Position numbers and translations under genes: made by a program
NCBI GenBank assembly: GCA_028641055.1
Contig: CM054063.1
Span: forward strand, 177,636,756-177,700,755
Source: Alopecurus myosuroides
Taxonomy: Eukaryota > Streptophyta > Magnoliopsida > Poales > Poaceae
DNA length: 64,000 nucleotides
Reading direction: 5' to 3'
The notes under the pieces: generated by a model
The model's database searches: none
What the model was told of the DNA's origin: nothing
The model's input: the letters and a program-made list of their open reading frames with translations, nothing else
In this document: positions 13,410-26,117 of the stretch, in pieces
Numbering within the stretch: position 1 is the first letter of the stretch
How the letters are laid out: each line of letters begins with the position of its first letter

Positions 13410-16282
13410 TTTGAGCTTCTTTAATTCGTTTATTTACAAGATTCCTATGCATAGGAAGTGGGTTAGACTTAAATTTGTTTTATACTTGCTTCTCGATGCT
13501 CTCTTTTACTTAATTCATATTTCTTATGTGAGCATCTTCTTCACTTGAAAATACTTGATTTCACTTTTCTGGGCCAAGCTAAAAGGCGTTAAAGAAAAGC
13601 ACTTCTTGGGAGATAACCCATGCTTTTATTTTTGCTTTGTTTTTATCTGTTTCTTTGATTCAAGGGGTTGTATACTTCTGTAGAAACTCCTTTTTATCTT
13701 TATTTTCATGTTTTATTAGTGCCAAGTAAGGTTTCTGACGAGAGTTGGAGTTGGTTTTCGGATTTCTGTGCAGGAAACAGATTTCTGCTGTCCACCGTAA
13801 ACAATTGTATAAAATCCAAGAAGATCAAAATGATATGAATATTTGTGTGCTTATTCCTAGGTTAATTACACAACTTTTTCTTTCTTTAAGTCTTTCGATC
13901 TGAGCAACGTAAGTGCCTCGAAAAAATTCGTCTTTACAGATCGTTCTGGTTTTGACAGATTCTGCCATTTTTCTTGCATTTGCTCTTTTGCGATGTCAAG
14001 TGGATTTCTTTGCTTCACGAAACATCATTGGCTGTAGCTAATGTTTAAAATTTTCAATAGCACTTGTTCCATACATAACCAATGTATTTTTAATTGTTTC
14101 ACTAACCCTCTAATGCGAGTCACTGTTTGAGTGTGGTGTGAAGGAAGTTTTCAAGGGTCAAGAGAAGAGGTGATATATGTGATCAAGAAGAGTGCAAGGT
14201 CAAAGATTGGGGATGACCCCGTGGTTCATCGAAGAATATTTTTAGAAGTCTCAAGCATCTAATCTTGGGTATGCCCAAGGCATCCCCTTCTTCATCAACT
14301 ATCTATCAGGTCACTTCTCGTGAAACTATATTTTTATTCGGTCACATCATATGAAGTTTACTTGGAGCGTCTGTTTGTTTTTGTTTTGTTTTATTTTGTT
14401 TTCCTTTGTTTTCTTTTGTTTTCCTTTCTGCAATAATATAGTTGGATCCTAGCATTCTTTGTTTGGGAGAGAGACATGCTCCGCTTTTTCGTTTGAATAC
14501 TTGATATGCTAGTATTCTTTGTTTTTCTTCTAGTTGCTGGAAAAAATCCTGTTTAGCTCTCGTTTTCATTGCATCTCTTATTCAGAGCTATTAGTTTTTG
14601 TAGAGTTTTGTCAGTCCTCTCATGTTTGCTTGCTATAGCATTTAGAGAGTTTTTGTTAAAGCATGTTTTGTATGGTGCTTGTTGGGAAAATAAATTGCTG
14701 CTTGAGGTAGAATTTTTAACGGTGCAAGTAGAAGCTTGTATTGACTGTGGCTAGAATTTGTCATATGATGCTAGATGTTATTTTAGTTTTAAAGATTTGT
14801 GGTTATTAAGTAGCATGATTATCCTCAAATAGCTGAGATTGTTTAATGTTCCATTGAAAGAACCATGAGTTGTTCTTGTCATATTGAAGCATAAATTTGT
14901 GGTGTTCTCCTTTGAATGTTTTATTTGGTTGACTTGGCCCATGCTCACACCATGTTTATGACTATGAACCAGTCATGAATAGCCTCCATGATCATTTAGT
15001 TTTTGAACTTGTGGTACCACTTATGATTTGATCAATGATGTTTATGTCGCTATGCATGATTATGGCTCTTATGCCTTCTTGAGTTGTCGCTCCCAGTCTT
15101 TTGATAACCTCCACCTATACAGAGTATGAGCTCTACTCGTGCATCCAACTCCCAAAAATCAAAGTTTTCCCATTGTTTCCACCATACCTACCTACATGTG
15201 GTATTTAACCGCCACTCCAAAGTAAAATGCTCATGTGTTACCTTTAAAACTTTCAAAATTACTCTTGTTTTGCGCTCCTGTTTTAGCTCATGAGGACGTA
15301 AATAGAGAATCTTTATCTCACTTGTTCATTGGACTTTCACACCCTGTACTAGTGGCTTCATCTTCTTATCCAATGATAGAAGAGTGGCAGCGGGGTGCCA
15401 TGCCCCAAATTAATAACAAAATTCTCTTCGCTATTTTTGCCCCTGATTTATCAGTCAAAGCATAATTGTGTAAACAAAAGAGAAAGAGGGATGATCTTCT
15501 ACCCAGATGAGTCCTTCTATGGGAGCCGCTCTTGTGAAGTCTAGTTGGCTTGTGACGTACTATATTTTCTGTTTACCATTCGTTGACATAAGCATACACC
15601 TCTTTTAAAATATAGACACTCCTCCACGGTATGTGATTGTTGGCAGGCACCCGAGGATTCGGTTAGCCATGGTTTGTGAAAGATGGTTGGGAGGATCGTC
15701 AAGTTTTCAATACCTCTGTTTAATAAAATAAAATCTCTATCACATGAGTTATCCATGCTTCCCTCTGCGAAGGGCCTTTCTTTTACTTTTATGTTGAGTC
15801 TCATCTTCTAACTTTATGCACAGTTGAGAGAGCATTTTTGCCATTCTGAGTTTTATGTGCATTTGTCCCTAAAACATTATTAATTGATTCATGATGTGTT
15901 ATTTCTTGTTCTTTAATTATTTGTTCTAGTATTCCTCATGAACTTTGAAGGTGTCCTGGCATTTATGTTTTGCCCCACTCTTAAGGACTAGCCAAATATC
16001 ACTTTGACATGTTTTCTCTATACTTGAAACAAACGTATATCTTTTGTTGCATTGTTATTCATGATATTTTATTTGTGTTACTTCTCATGATGCAAGGTGA
16101 TTGCTATGCTTTATTATTAAAGTTCTATTTATCATGCTTGTGTTAAAATTCTATGATCTCAGCTTACTTATACTTTTACATTATTGATGATCAAGTTTAT
16201 GTTTGTAGCATGTCACCTCAGAAATTATTGTGTTTTATCATTTACCTACTCGAGGACGAGTAGGAACTAATCTTGGGGATGT
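13410..16282 (+). other. B2 internal noncoding region and polypurine tract
   Basis: AT-rich, with no supported gene; the short open frames are not shared as intact frames with B1. It pairs as an inverted repeat with 7652-10340. The right end carries the polypurine tract (aatcttggggatg) immediately before the 3' LTR. Confidence 0.65.
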
Positions 16283-17886
16283 TGATACGTCATAAACGTA
16301 TCCTTAATTTCTGTTGTTCCATGTTGTTTTCTTATTGTTTCCCACATGTTTGCTATACACTTTATGTCATTTTATCGATTTTCCGGACTAACCTATTGAC
16401 AAGATTCCACAGAGCCAGTTCTTTGTTTTCTGCTGTTTTTAGTTTCAGAAAAGTTGTTCTGGAAATATTCTCGAAATTGGAAAATTTGAAGCAAGGAAGT
16501 CTTAGGATTCCCGAAGGTTCCACGGAGTCTCGAAGAGACCCGGAGGGGGGGGGGCTTACGGGGCCCACACCATAGGGCGGCGCGCCCCCCCTTGGCCGCG
16601 CCAAGGGATGGTGTTGGCCCGCATGCCTCCACCGCCTCTGCCCTTTCGCCTATTTAATCCCCCCAAGAAGTAAACCCTAGGAGGATCCCACTTTTTCCCG
16701 AGAAACACCCGAGGCCTCCGTCACCGTCATCCCGAGATCGGGAGGGTTCTAGAGCTCTCCCCGGCACCCTGCCGGAGGGGGAACTCATCACCTGAGGGGT
16801 CTACACCACCATGCCCTCCTCCGAAGTGATGCTTGAGTAGTTCATCCCTGGACTACGGGTCCATAGAAGTAGCTAGATGGTTGTTCTCTCCACTTTGTAC
16901 CTCATGTTTAGATCTTGTGAGCTTGCTAAATGATCAAGATCATCCTTTTGTAATGCTACATGTTGTGTTTGCTGGGATATGGTGAATGCTGAATGCTATG
17001 TCTTCTAATAATCAATATATCATGTTATCTTCATGCATATGTTATTTATGATCTTGCATGCTCTCCGTTATTGGTAGATGCTCTGACCAAATATATGCTA
17101 GTAACTCCAAGAGGGAGTATTAATTTATGCTCGATAGGGGTTCATGCCTCCTTTGCATATGTGCTCGAGTGACAGAAACGTGACAGATGGAGGATGTGTT
17201 GTTGCCATTAGGGAGAAAACAACAATGCTTTGTCTAAGGATGATGTTATTATTTACATTACACACTTTGCTTACTACAATTATCTGTTGCTTGCAACTTA
17301 ATACCCAACGTTTGTTCGGATGATATTCGGAGGGTGGATTTTTAGTCATAGATGCAGTTGGATAACGGTCTATGTATTTTGTTGTAATGCCCGCATGAAT
17401 CACATAGTAATCTTTATGTCTTGCATATGCACTATGGTGAAGCCTTCATTTCTGTCAATTGCCCAGCTGTAATTTGTTCACCACACATGTTATTTATCTT
17501 TCACGGAGAGACACCACTAGTGAACTGTGGACCCCGGTCCATTTTCCTCATATTGACAAAACACCTATTGCTTTCATACTCCTATCATATTCTTCCTACT
17601 ATTTTCCACACCATACGTTTAAGCTCTTTATGTTCAGCAAAACCGGTGAGATTAACAACCTCACAACTTCGTTGGGGCAAAGTGATTTGATTGTGTTGAG
17701 TAGGTTCCACGTTGCTGCTGAACCGGTAGTGCGCCCTGCCATCTCAGCTACATCAACCTTCAGAAGTGCTTCTTCCTCCTACTGGTCGATTCAACCTTGG
17801 TTTCTTTTCTGAGGGAAAACTTGCTGCTGCACTCTTCACACCTCGCGCTTGGGGTCTCCCAACGAGCGTGTGTCTACACTCCATCA
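16283..17886 (+). repeat. 3' LTR of B2
   Basis: 1604 bp, from TGATACGTC to CTCCATCA, collinear with the 5' LTR. It is followed directly by the ATCAT target duplication, and then by B1 internal sequence. Confidence 0.85.
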
Positions 17887-18129
17887 ATCATCGTATATAG
17901 GAGGCATATCATAATCACAATAAAATTTATCCTCAATAATAGGTGGAACTAGAATACCACAATCATTATAGTTATCATATATTGGAGGCAAAGTATTATC
18001 AAATAAAATTTCCTCCTCAAATCTTGAGGACTAAAAATATCATATTCATCAAAACCAGCTTCCCCAAGCTTAGATTCTTCCATAGCATTACAGATAATGG
18101 TTTTCAAAGAATTCATACTATTAGCATTG

Positions 18130-19511
18130 TGATACGTCTCAAACGTATCTATAGTTTTTTATGCTCCATGCTTGTTTTCTATCCAATACCTTTATGTTTT
18201 CCTTCGTTTTCCGGATGTTTTCATTGACTAACCTATTGAAAAGATGCCATAGAGCTAGTTCCTATTTTCTGCAGTTTTTGGTTTCAGAAAAGTTGTTCTT
18301 GAAATATTCTCGGAATTTGCCGAAACCAAACTCCTAGAGTCTTAGAATTCCCGGCACGTCAATGGAGTCCAAAGGAGACCCGGAGGGGACCACAGGGTGT
18401 CCCCACCATAGGGACGCACGGGTCCCCCTAGCCGCGCCACCAGGTGGTGTAGGCCCCCTGGCCACCCACCGACATCGCCCTTTCGCCTATTTATTCCCCC
18501 AAGGCATAAACCCTAAAATAATCAGCCTCCATCCACGAAATTTTTTGTAGCTCCACCGCCATTGCCAACAAGTTTCAGGGGACAAAAATCTCTGTTACCG
18601 CGGGACCCATCTCCATCGACTCCACCGCCATCTTCATCGTCGTTCTTGTCTCCCATGATGAGGAGGGAGTAGTTTTCCCCCGAGGCTGAGGTCTCTACAA
18701 GTAGCTACGTGTCTCATCTCTCTCCCCCATGGTGTGATCTTTATGTGATCATGAGCTTTGTAATCTAGTTGAATAAGTAGATGTTACTCTTCATCTATTA
18801 TGCTACTCAAGTGGTTTTGTTATGAGATGTCAGTAGACACTTCGATCACGGTGTAAAGGTGACAGTGTGTGCACCGTGTGAATGATTATATATATATATA
18901 TTTGTGTTGGATGACCATATGAAATTGTGGTGTTTGTTTGGAACCATCTAGGTCTCATGGTGATAGTGTGGGGATTACCTAGATGGGGAAATGCGAACTC
19001 TAAGGAGTGCTCTTATAGACCTACGCAATGATTGGTGTTTGTTATCCTACCGGAGAGTGGTTTGGAGTAGCATAGTGAAGAGACGATATTTATGCATTCA
19101 ATTATGTTATCATTCTTGAGAGTGTCCACTAGTGAAAGTAGGATCCCTAGGCCTTGTTTCTAAGCATTGAAACACCGTTTACAACCAGTTCTGCTACATG
19201 TTTGATTGCTGCCATTTTTGTTTCAGATTTCCATTATCACTTATAATCATCCATATTACATGTATTTCACTATCTCTTCGCCGAACTAGTGCACCTATAC
19301 AACTGATAATTGTATTAGGTGTGTTGGGGACACAAGAGACTTCTTGTATCGTAATTGCAGGGTTGCTTGAGAGGAATATCTTTGACCTCTACCTCCTCGA
19401 GTTCGATAAACCTTGGGTGATCCACTTAAATGAAACTTGCTGCTGTTCTACAAACCTCTGCACTTGGAGGACCAACACTGTCTACAAGAATAGAAGCGTG
19501 CGTAGACATCA
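18130..19511 (+). mobile_element. Solo LTR inserted in B1
   Basis: Starts TGATACGTCTC and ends GTAGACATCA (1382 bp). The flanking five bases are cattg (18125-18129) and cattt (19512-19516), a near-perfect target duplication. No internal region, primer site or polypurine tract adjoins it, so it is best read as a solo LTR left by recombination. It is closely similar, in opposite orientation, to B1's own 5' LTR at 19769-21158. A TA-dinucleotide run lies near 18886-18901. Confidence 0.7.
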
Positions 19512-19742
19512 CATTTCTACTAGCATGCAAATAAAGCTCCATAGGTTTTTTTATTTTCTCTTAAAACACTTCATGTCCTAACTCAAGATAAATATTATAA
19601 ATCTCTCTCATATTTTTGTTTTTTTTCCATTAAGCCTAACTAGTGAAAATAAAAACAAGAAACAAAAAGATATAATTGCAGAATCTAAAGGAAGTAACTT
19701 CGAGCACTTAGAGAGGATGTGAGTACCTTTTACCTTACCTCC

Positions 19743-19758
19743 GCAGCAACGGCGCCGG
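19743..19758 (-). other. Primer-binding site of B1 (degenerate)
   Basis: On the minus strand, ccggcgccgttgctgc lies about ten bases inside the LTR end at 19769. It matches the GGCGCC-type site of B2 with changes. It orients B1 as a minus-strand element. Confidence 0.6.
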
Positions 19759-19768
19759 AAAAGAGCTT

Positions 19769-21158
19769 TGTGTCTACGCATGCTTCTATTCTTGTAGACA
19801 GTATTGGGCCACCAAGTGCAGAGGTTTGAAAGACAGCAACAAGTTTCCTTAAGTGGATCACCCAAGGTTTATTGAACTCAGGGAAATCGAGGTGAAAGAT
19901 ATCTCTCTCTCAAGCAACCCTGCAATTACGATACAAGAAGTCTTTTGTGTCCCCAACACACCTAATATAATTTTCAGTTGTATAGGTGCACTAGTTCGGC
20001 GAAGAGATAGTTAAATACAAGTAATATGGATGGTTATAAGTGATAATAGCAATCCTAAATAAAAATGGCAGCAAGCAAACATGTAGCAGAACTGAATGTA
20101 AACGGTGTTTCAATGCTTAGAAACAAGGCCTAGGGATCATACTATTACTAGTGAACACTCTCAACAATAATAACATAATTGAATGCATAAATATCATCTC
20201 TTCACTATGCTACTCTGATCCACTCTCCGGTAGGATAACAAACACCAATCATTGCGTAGGGTTATAAGAGCACTCCTTAGAGTTTGGATTTCCCCGTCTA
20301 GGTAATCCCCACACTATCACCATGAGACCTAGATGGTTCCAAACAAACACCACAATTTCATAGGGGCATCCAACACAAATATATAATAATTCACACGGTG
20401 CACACACTGTCACCTTTACACCGTGATCAGAGTGTCTACGGAGATTTCATAACAAAACCACTTGAGTAGCATAATAGATGAATATCTACTTATTCAACTA
20501 GATTACAAAGCTCATGATCACATAAAGATCATACCATGTGAGATAGAGAGATGAGACACATAGATACCGGTAGAGGCCTCTGCCCCGGGGGAGAACTACT
20601 CACTCGTCATCATGGGAGTCAGCAACGACGATGAAGATGGCGGTGGAGTCGATGGAGATGGCTCCAAGGGCACTTCCCCGTCCCGGCAGGGCGCCGAAAC
20701 AGAGATTTCTGTCCCTTGAAACTTGTCGGTGATGTGCGAAGCTACAAAACTTTTCGTTGATGGAGGCTTGATTTTTTAGGGTTTATGCCTCGGGGGAATA
20801 AATAGGCGAAGGGGCGATGTTGTTGGGCGCCCGAGGGGCCCACACCATGTGATGGCGCGGCCAGAGGGGGGCGCCAGCAAGTGGTGTGGACACCTCATGG
20901 CCCCCTCCGGGTCTCCTTTGGACTCTGTTGACGTGTCAGGAATTCTAAGACTCTGGGATTTTGTTTCGTCTGATTCCGAGAATATTTCTGAACAACTTTT
21001 CTGAAACCAAAAACAACATAAAACAGGAACTTGCTCTGTGGCATCTTGTCAATAGGCTAGTCCAGAAAACACCCGGAAAACGAAGGAAAACATAAACGTA
21101 CTGGATAGAAAATAAGCATGGAGCATCAAAAATTATAGAGACGTTTGACACGTATCCA
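19769..21158 (-). repeat. 5' LTR of B1
   Basis: 1390 bp; on the minus strand it runs from TGGATACGTG to CTACGAAGC-type sequence ending near GACACA. It is the inverted counterpart of the solo LTR at 18130-19511; for example, the segment beginning cctctgcacttgg is present in both. Both ends have accumulated mutations, so the boundaries are good to a few bases. Confidence 0.7.
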
Positions 21159-23328
21159 CCCGTCAATTTAAAAAGGCAGAAAAATGAATAAACTTAATAA
21201 ATTAATATATTTTAAATTAATTATCAGAAAAATAAAAATAAAATATGTAACTATTTAGAAAAATATAATCTAAATGTTTATCTAGTTTTAAAAAATGGTT
21301 GATGGAGTTTAAATTTAAACACTATTTGAATTTGAATTAATTCCTTTAAGATTGAGAAAAATAAGGAATAATCAATAATTCAGAAATATACAAGTTATAT
21401 ACCAAAGTGCTTAGAAAAACAAATGCAATTTATTTGTGAGGTTTTCAAAATCATTTGAACAAGTTTTAAAATGAGAAATATTTGTATAGCCATTTAATTC
21501 GTTTAAAATTGGGAAATTAATAAGTTATTCAAATATTTTCAGAAAGTTTCAAATGATATACGAAATTAAAGAGAAATGAATTTCCAATTCAAGTATGTCA
21601 AAACAAACTTTTTTTTAGCTTATTAATTCCAAATATAAGTTAGGATCGGAATTTCCTATTCTCAAGTTAAGAATAGAATTCAAATTAAATGTGGAATAAA
21701 ACTAATAAATCCTTATTTCCTACTATGGAGATTATGAGATGCCATACCATGGGCATTTCAACTCTTTTGCAATTATTAGAAGTTTCTTAGGAATTCAAAT
21801 TCTAAATGTATAACATGTCATGGAAATAGTGCCAGGTGTTCTGCTTTAACCATGTGGTAGGTGTTTAAACATAATAAAACGACTACCTCTTGTTTTCAAA
21901 TCAACACTGAATATTTTCCAAATACATGGCCTACCAACATTTTATGTTGCTAAAAGTGAACTAAGATCTTTAGCTACAAGTTTTAGAAATAGGAATGAAA
22001 TCTATTTTGAAGAGTATAATGGAATCCTATAATATTCCAATATAAGCATGAAAAATCTTCGTTATACTACTTTCCTTCATAGTGAACTCCTACTAGCTTC
22101 ACACCTCCTAAACTCTCATAAAAACATTAATGGATTATTAGATAGTAAACTTGATTGTATTAGATCCTCATTTCTAATTAGGTTCTTTTTTCGTAGTTCT
22201 ACACTTTTCAACAAACTAGAGGAGAACTTGTTTGTTATCTGTTGAAAGTTGTTTTCCCTATGATATTGTGTGCTTGTCTAACCAAGTGGTAAATATTTAT
22301 AACTTAAACATGATAACAATTGATTTTCTAAATAAAAGTGAAACACACGTGAGACTAAGAGAAGTAACAACTTAATACAATCAAGTAAATCATTTCAAAC
22401 TTTAAAACCTTAATGTCATTAAGTGAACAACATCATCACCACAAGTAATGAAATAACTCTAATCACCTAAATCCAATGTGATTGTGCGGAGAAGCATGGT
22501 TTGGTTTGGATCAACAACCAGGCCCCACACCTAAGTGGGTGTGGACATGAACCTACATCTGGTTGTACAACATGGTCTTGATCGCCTATGGGTAAAGTAA
22601 CGCACCTCTACAGAGTGTAAAATGATGTGACATGTTATCCCCTGTTCCTGGAAGGAGCTGTGAATGCTACAGGAAAGGAACTCCAAGAAGTTCTAGCCTC
22701 TGTGATGATTTGACGGGCATAGTTTTCAGTATTAAAAGAAATCTCTAGAAGAAAGATTTGCAAAAACCTTGCATTAGCTTATGACTCTTTCGAGTCTAAA
22801 GTTGTAGTTACTGGATCAAACTCCCACTATATATCATGAACTTGTTGAGTAACATTCGTTACTCATTCGTTCCCATTTGACCCCTGCTTAGAGTTGAAGC
22901 CTTAAGAGAGATCTTCATCGTGAAGCCATCGCTATCTAATGAAGCTAAGAGGAGTCATATTTTACTTAGCAGATGAAGAATCGTCATAATCAACACCGAT
23001 GAAGGAGAATCTATCAAGTCGAAGGTAGAGTCCATTCCTGGATTTAGTTTCTTAGAAGCCATATATTAGGGTTGTGATCAGCCGTAGTGGATTAGGTTCT
23101 GAGCTAGAGTTATTCTCCAGTTTAGAGTTGTGATTTTCTTCTTCTGATATTCTTTTGCATGAGGTCTACTTTGATACATCAAAGAGAGATTATCGAGATT
23201 TTGTAATGAACATTTTTGTATCCTGTAACTTTGCTTGGACCTGCTATGTTTCTGTTGTACCACTCTGAGGGATGTAATATTCACGGATAAGTCCTTTTGT
23301 GAGTATTATGTCAACGACTTGTGCACTA
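21159..23328. other. AT-rich intergenic or decayed LTR sequence
   Basis: No gene is supported. 21170-22440 is strongly AT-rich with runs of aaatt/ttcaaa, in the style of the AT-rich part of the chromovirus LTRs. 22450-23328 has more balanced composition and the look of an LTR leader and tail. I could not find matching LTR ends or a target duplication. Short open frames, such as 22048-22245, show no recognisable domain. Confidence 0.5.
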
Positions 23329-23424
23329 CACATGTAGTGGTGTGCTGGGTCACCGCACCTAGAGTGTGAGAGAAGGGAAGCTGATGTTCTCGACTTCATA
23401 TTCTCTAAGATTCATTTTTCTATA

Positions 23425-24056
23425 ATGGAAAAGAAGACCCCAGTGTATGATCCATATGTCATGAAGCTCATCTTTACCAAGGTCCAGGGTTTGGACCCTA
23501 GGGGTTTCACTCCACACAAGTTCAAGAAGCTTCAGGTTCTGGCTCATGATGATGCTCCTGCTCATGCACCATTTGCTTCTAGTGAGGATGACGATCCTGC
23601 TCATCGATCTAGGAAGAAGAATGCCATGACCTCCTCTTCTTCAGGTGTTGACCGTCTCTCTCCTCCCACCAAGGAAAAGGTGAAACAACTCAACTAGTTC
23701 CAGAAGACTTTGCTTGGCATGTAGATGATTATCCACAAGGATAATCATGATCTTTATGTCCAGAATAAGAACATCATCCATAACCAGGGTATCCTTTTCA
23801 AGAAGACGTAGGAACTTCAAGGTAAGAAGAAGTCTGCTAGTGCTGAGGGTGAGAGCTCCGAGGAAACTAACAATTTTGACTCGACCATTCCATACAACAA
23901 GTGGAACTGTGAAGCTGTCAACTGGGACGCTTTCAGTGACATTACCTCTCAGCCTTCCACCTCCAATGTGGCCAAAGGGAAGCAAGCTTCTCGGGACGAG
24001 GAAGACTTCGAGTTCGATGGGGATGATGAGGACTAAGATGATGAGGACTCCGAGTG
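23425..24056 (+). pseudogene. Retrotransposon-associated ORF relic with acidic tail
   Basis: An open frame begins at an ATG at 23425 and runs 90 codons to TAG at 23695-23697; related peptides continue downstream with stops and a frame change. The product is hydrophilic, with His/Asp/Ala-rich and basic parts and an acidic Glu/Asp tail near 23990-24050. From general knowledge this resembles the C-terminal part of the large ORF of non-autonomous grass retrotransposons (putative plant transposon protein type). No enzyme domain is visible. It is not functional. Confidence 0.45.
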
Positions 24057-24583
24057 ATCTATGGGATCCATAGCATCGCTCTTCTCTCCTTTTTGGTGTT
24101 TCGATGCCAAAGGGGAGAAGTTGCTCTAGTAGTTCATGGGGATTTGCAGGGTTGGACACAAGCATTTGCTTTTACCTTTTCTTAAGAGCGTGTGTCCCTT
24201 TAATTTGTGTTTTTATGTTTGTTGAACCATTTTCTTTTTTGCTTTCTGTGTTATTGAACTATGTCACTGTGGTATTGGTTGTGAGACATGGTATTATTGT
24301 ATATGGTTGAGATCACAATTATGGAATGCTATGGTATCCTCGGTATATTCTCATTTGTAATGCAAAAGGTATGATCTCCACCATTTCTTAAAAATTGTCT
24401 CGTGTCGATCATGTTGGTGTTTCTTTCTAAGTTTGGCTTAGAACCTAGAAGTGGTGCTTCCTAAATATTTAGGGCACACATTTAGGGGGAGCCATTCTAT
24501 ACCTTGAATCATGATATTCAGTGTATGTATGCTTTATCTTTGCAGATCCTAGTGTTTTCATCTAACACCAAAAAGGCGGAGAT

Positions 24584-25761
24584 TGAAAGAAGATTTTGTG
24601 TTCTCCCTATTTTGTTCTGAGTGTTAGATAACAACACCGGTGATCACCTAACCTTGTGTCAAGTGCTACAGGTGGTTAGGTTATACCAACATGAAGAGAA
24701 TGCATGGATTCCAAATAGCAAAGAAGAGAAACATTCTAGTTGTGTGGAGTTTCCAGGCCGGAGACTCCGGTCTCTCTGACCAGAGACTCCGGCGTGCCTC
24801 GACCAGAATCTTCCCACCGGAAACTCCGGTACTTCTCTGTGAAGCTAGGTTCCTACTTGGTGTTTCTCACAGAGGCCCTGTCCGGAGTCTCCCCGAAGTA
24901 TGCCGAAGACTCCGGCCTTCTGAAATTACTCGAAGCTAAAAGAGACAGAAGCCCGGTCCGGAGACACCCCGAGTCTCCCCGGAATCTTGCAAGTCTCCGG
25001 CCCCTCCAAGATGGAGTCTCCGGGGTAAGTGACCCAGCAACAGCTAGAATTGGAGAGGGGGTACAAATACCCCCTCTCCTTCTTTCCCAAAGCGTCAGCT
25101 CGTCCAGCATTGAAGACACCATTAATTGAGCTCACCAAAAGCTAGATCTCTCCCAATCCCTCCACCCAAACTCGTTGATCTTTGGAGGATTGAAGGAGAA
25201 GGCCTCGATCTACATCTTCACCAAGACATTCTTAATTTCCCCCTTATTCACTTGAGGGATTCGTGTCTAGGGTTTCCTTGTGGAAAACCGAGACTTAATT
25301 GTTACTCACTTGTTGTTTGTAGCAGATTCTTGGTGTTCTTCAGAGCCCCCAATTCAGTTGTGAGTGTGTGCCTCAAACTCATTGTAAAGGCTCCAGATTC
25401 GCCTTGAAGGATTCCATAGTGGAAGGTGAACTAGGCCTTTGTGGTGAAGTTCATCGGAGAATAGTGTGAGGCCTTTGTGGCGTTGAGTAGGCCTTCGTGG
25501 AGAAACTCACACCCCTCCAACGAGACGTACTCCTCTCAAAAGGAGGAACTCGAGAATACATCCTTGTCTCCACGTGCTTCCGCTATCGGTTTCTTCTATA
25601 CTTTACCTTTACTTTGTGTGTGTATCTTGCTTAGTGTAGCCCTTGTCATATAGGTAATTCACCATAGTTGCATATCTAGCGAATTTATCTTTGTGTCAAG
25701 CCTAAATCAAAAATGTATTAAAACTTGGAAATATCACCTATTCACCCCCTCTGGGTGCCCA
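24584..25761 (+). repeat. 3' LTR (1178 bp) with repeated ACTCCGG motifs
   Basis: Ends TGAAAGAAG and GGGTGCCCA. Its right part is the reverse complement, with divergence, of 46900-47310 and 63110-63540. The segment 24755-25025 holds about nine copies, in both orientations, of a core like CCGGAGACTCCGG. This upstream U3 position would fit promoter or enhancer repeats. Confidence 0.7.
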
Positions 25762-26112
25762 TACTATCCGTTCAAAGGGCGTGCGACAACTCGCTTGCGT
25801 GGCGCCGCGTTTGCGGGGCCCACTTGTTCAAGTATATCCCACATCGATACAACCGTCTTGCCAACACCCTTGCCCTCTAGGCGTCGTCAAGGTAACCCTG
25901 GCCCATTGGAGCATTCATTGAGAAGCTGACCCATGCATCAGTGCTCCACCAGGATAAAAATATGTAAGAGGGCACCATGAGCATAGAGATCACCCTGCTT
26001 GAAGGAGTCACTAGATCCCAGGCAGCGCGCGTCGAGGAATCAACGAGCATGACATGGTGCGATTATATATCAGGCGCATCCAATAGTCGTATTGGGAGGC
26101 TACTGGGGCTGG
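25762..26112. other. Unassigned intergenic sequence
   Basis: GC-balanced, with no gene. The motif ggaggctactggggctgg near 26094-26112 is reminiscent of gypsy LTR sequence in cereals, but no boundary could be found. Confidence 0.4.
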
Positions 26113-26117
26113 GATGC

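Larger units (their letters stand above)
10579..17886 (+). mobile_element. Complete non-autonomous gypsy-like element B2 (7.3 kb)
   Basis: Two direct LTRs (10579-12164 and 16283-17886) flank a 4.1 kb internal region. A perfect 5-bp target duplication ATCAT is present at 10574-10578 and 17887-17891. The primer site (12173-12188) follows the 5' LTR, and a polypurine tract precedes the 3' LTR. The first two bases of the 5' LTR are CA instead of TG, so that end has mutated. The internal region has no gag or pol domains and must have relied on proteins from a relative. It inserted in opposite orientation into B1, a member of the same group. Confidence 0.85.
7646..21158 (-). mobile_element. Non-autonomous gypsy-like element B1, broken by nested insertions
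   Basis: Reassembled from pieces on the minus strand: 5' LTR 19769-21158, primer site 19743-19758, internal 19512-19742, then 17892-18129, then 7652-10578, ending in a polypurine tract and TGATAC (7651-7646), the first bases of its 3' LTR. The insertions separating the pieces are the solo LTR 18130-19511, element B2 10579-17886, and the element at the left edge of the 3' LTR. The internal region has no gag or pol, only short degenerate peptides. It resembles the Sabrina/WHAM type of grass element from memory; that name is unverified. Confidence 0.7.
23329..25761 (+). mobile_element. 3' end of an LTR retrotransposon (unclassified or copia-like)
   Basis: Internal sequence with a decayed ORF (from 23425) is followed by a long tail, a polypurine tract (aaaaggcggagat) at about 24571-24583, and an LTR at 24584-25761. 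The LTR is homologous, reversed, to 46880-47315 and 63099-64000, so it is one family with the rearranged copia element near the right end. No primer site follows the LTR, so this is the 3' LTR. The 5' boundary was not located. Confidence 0.6.
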
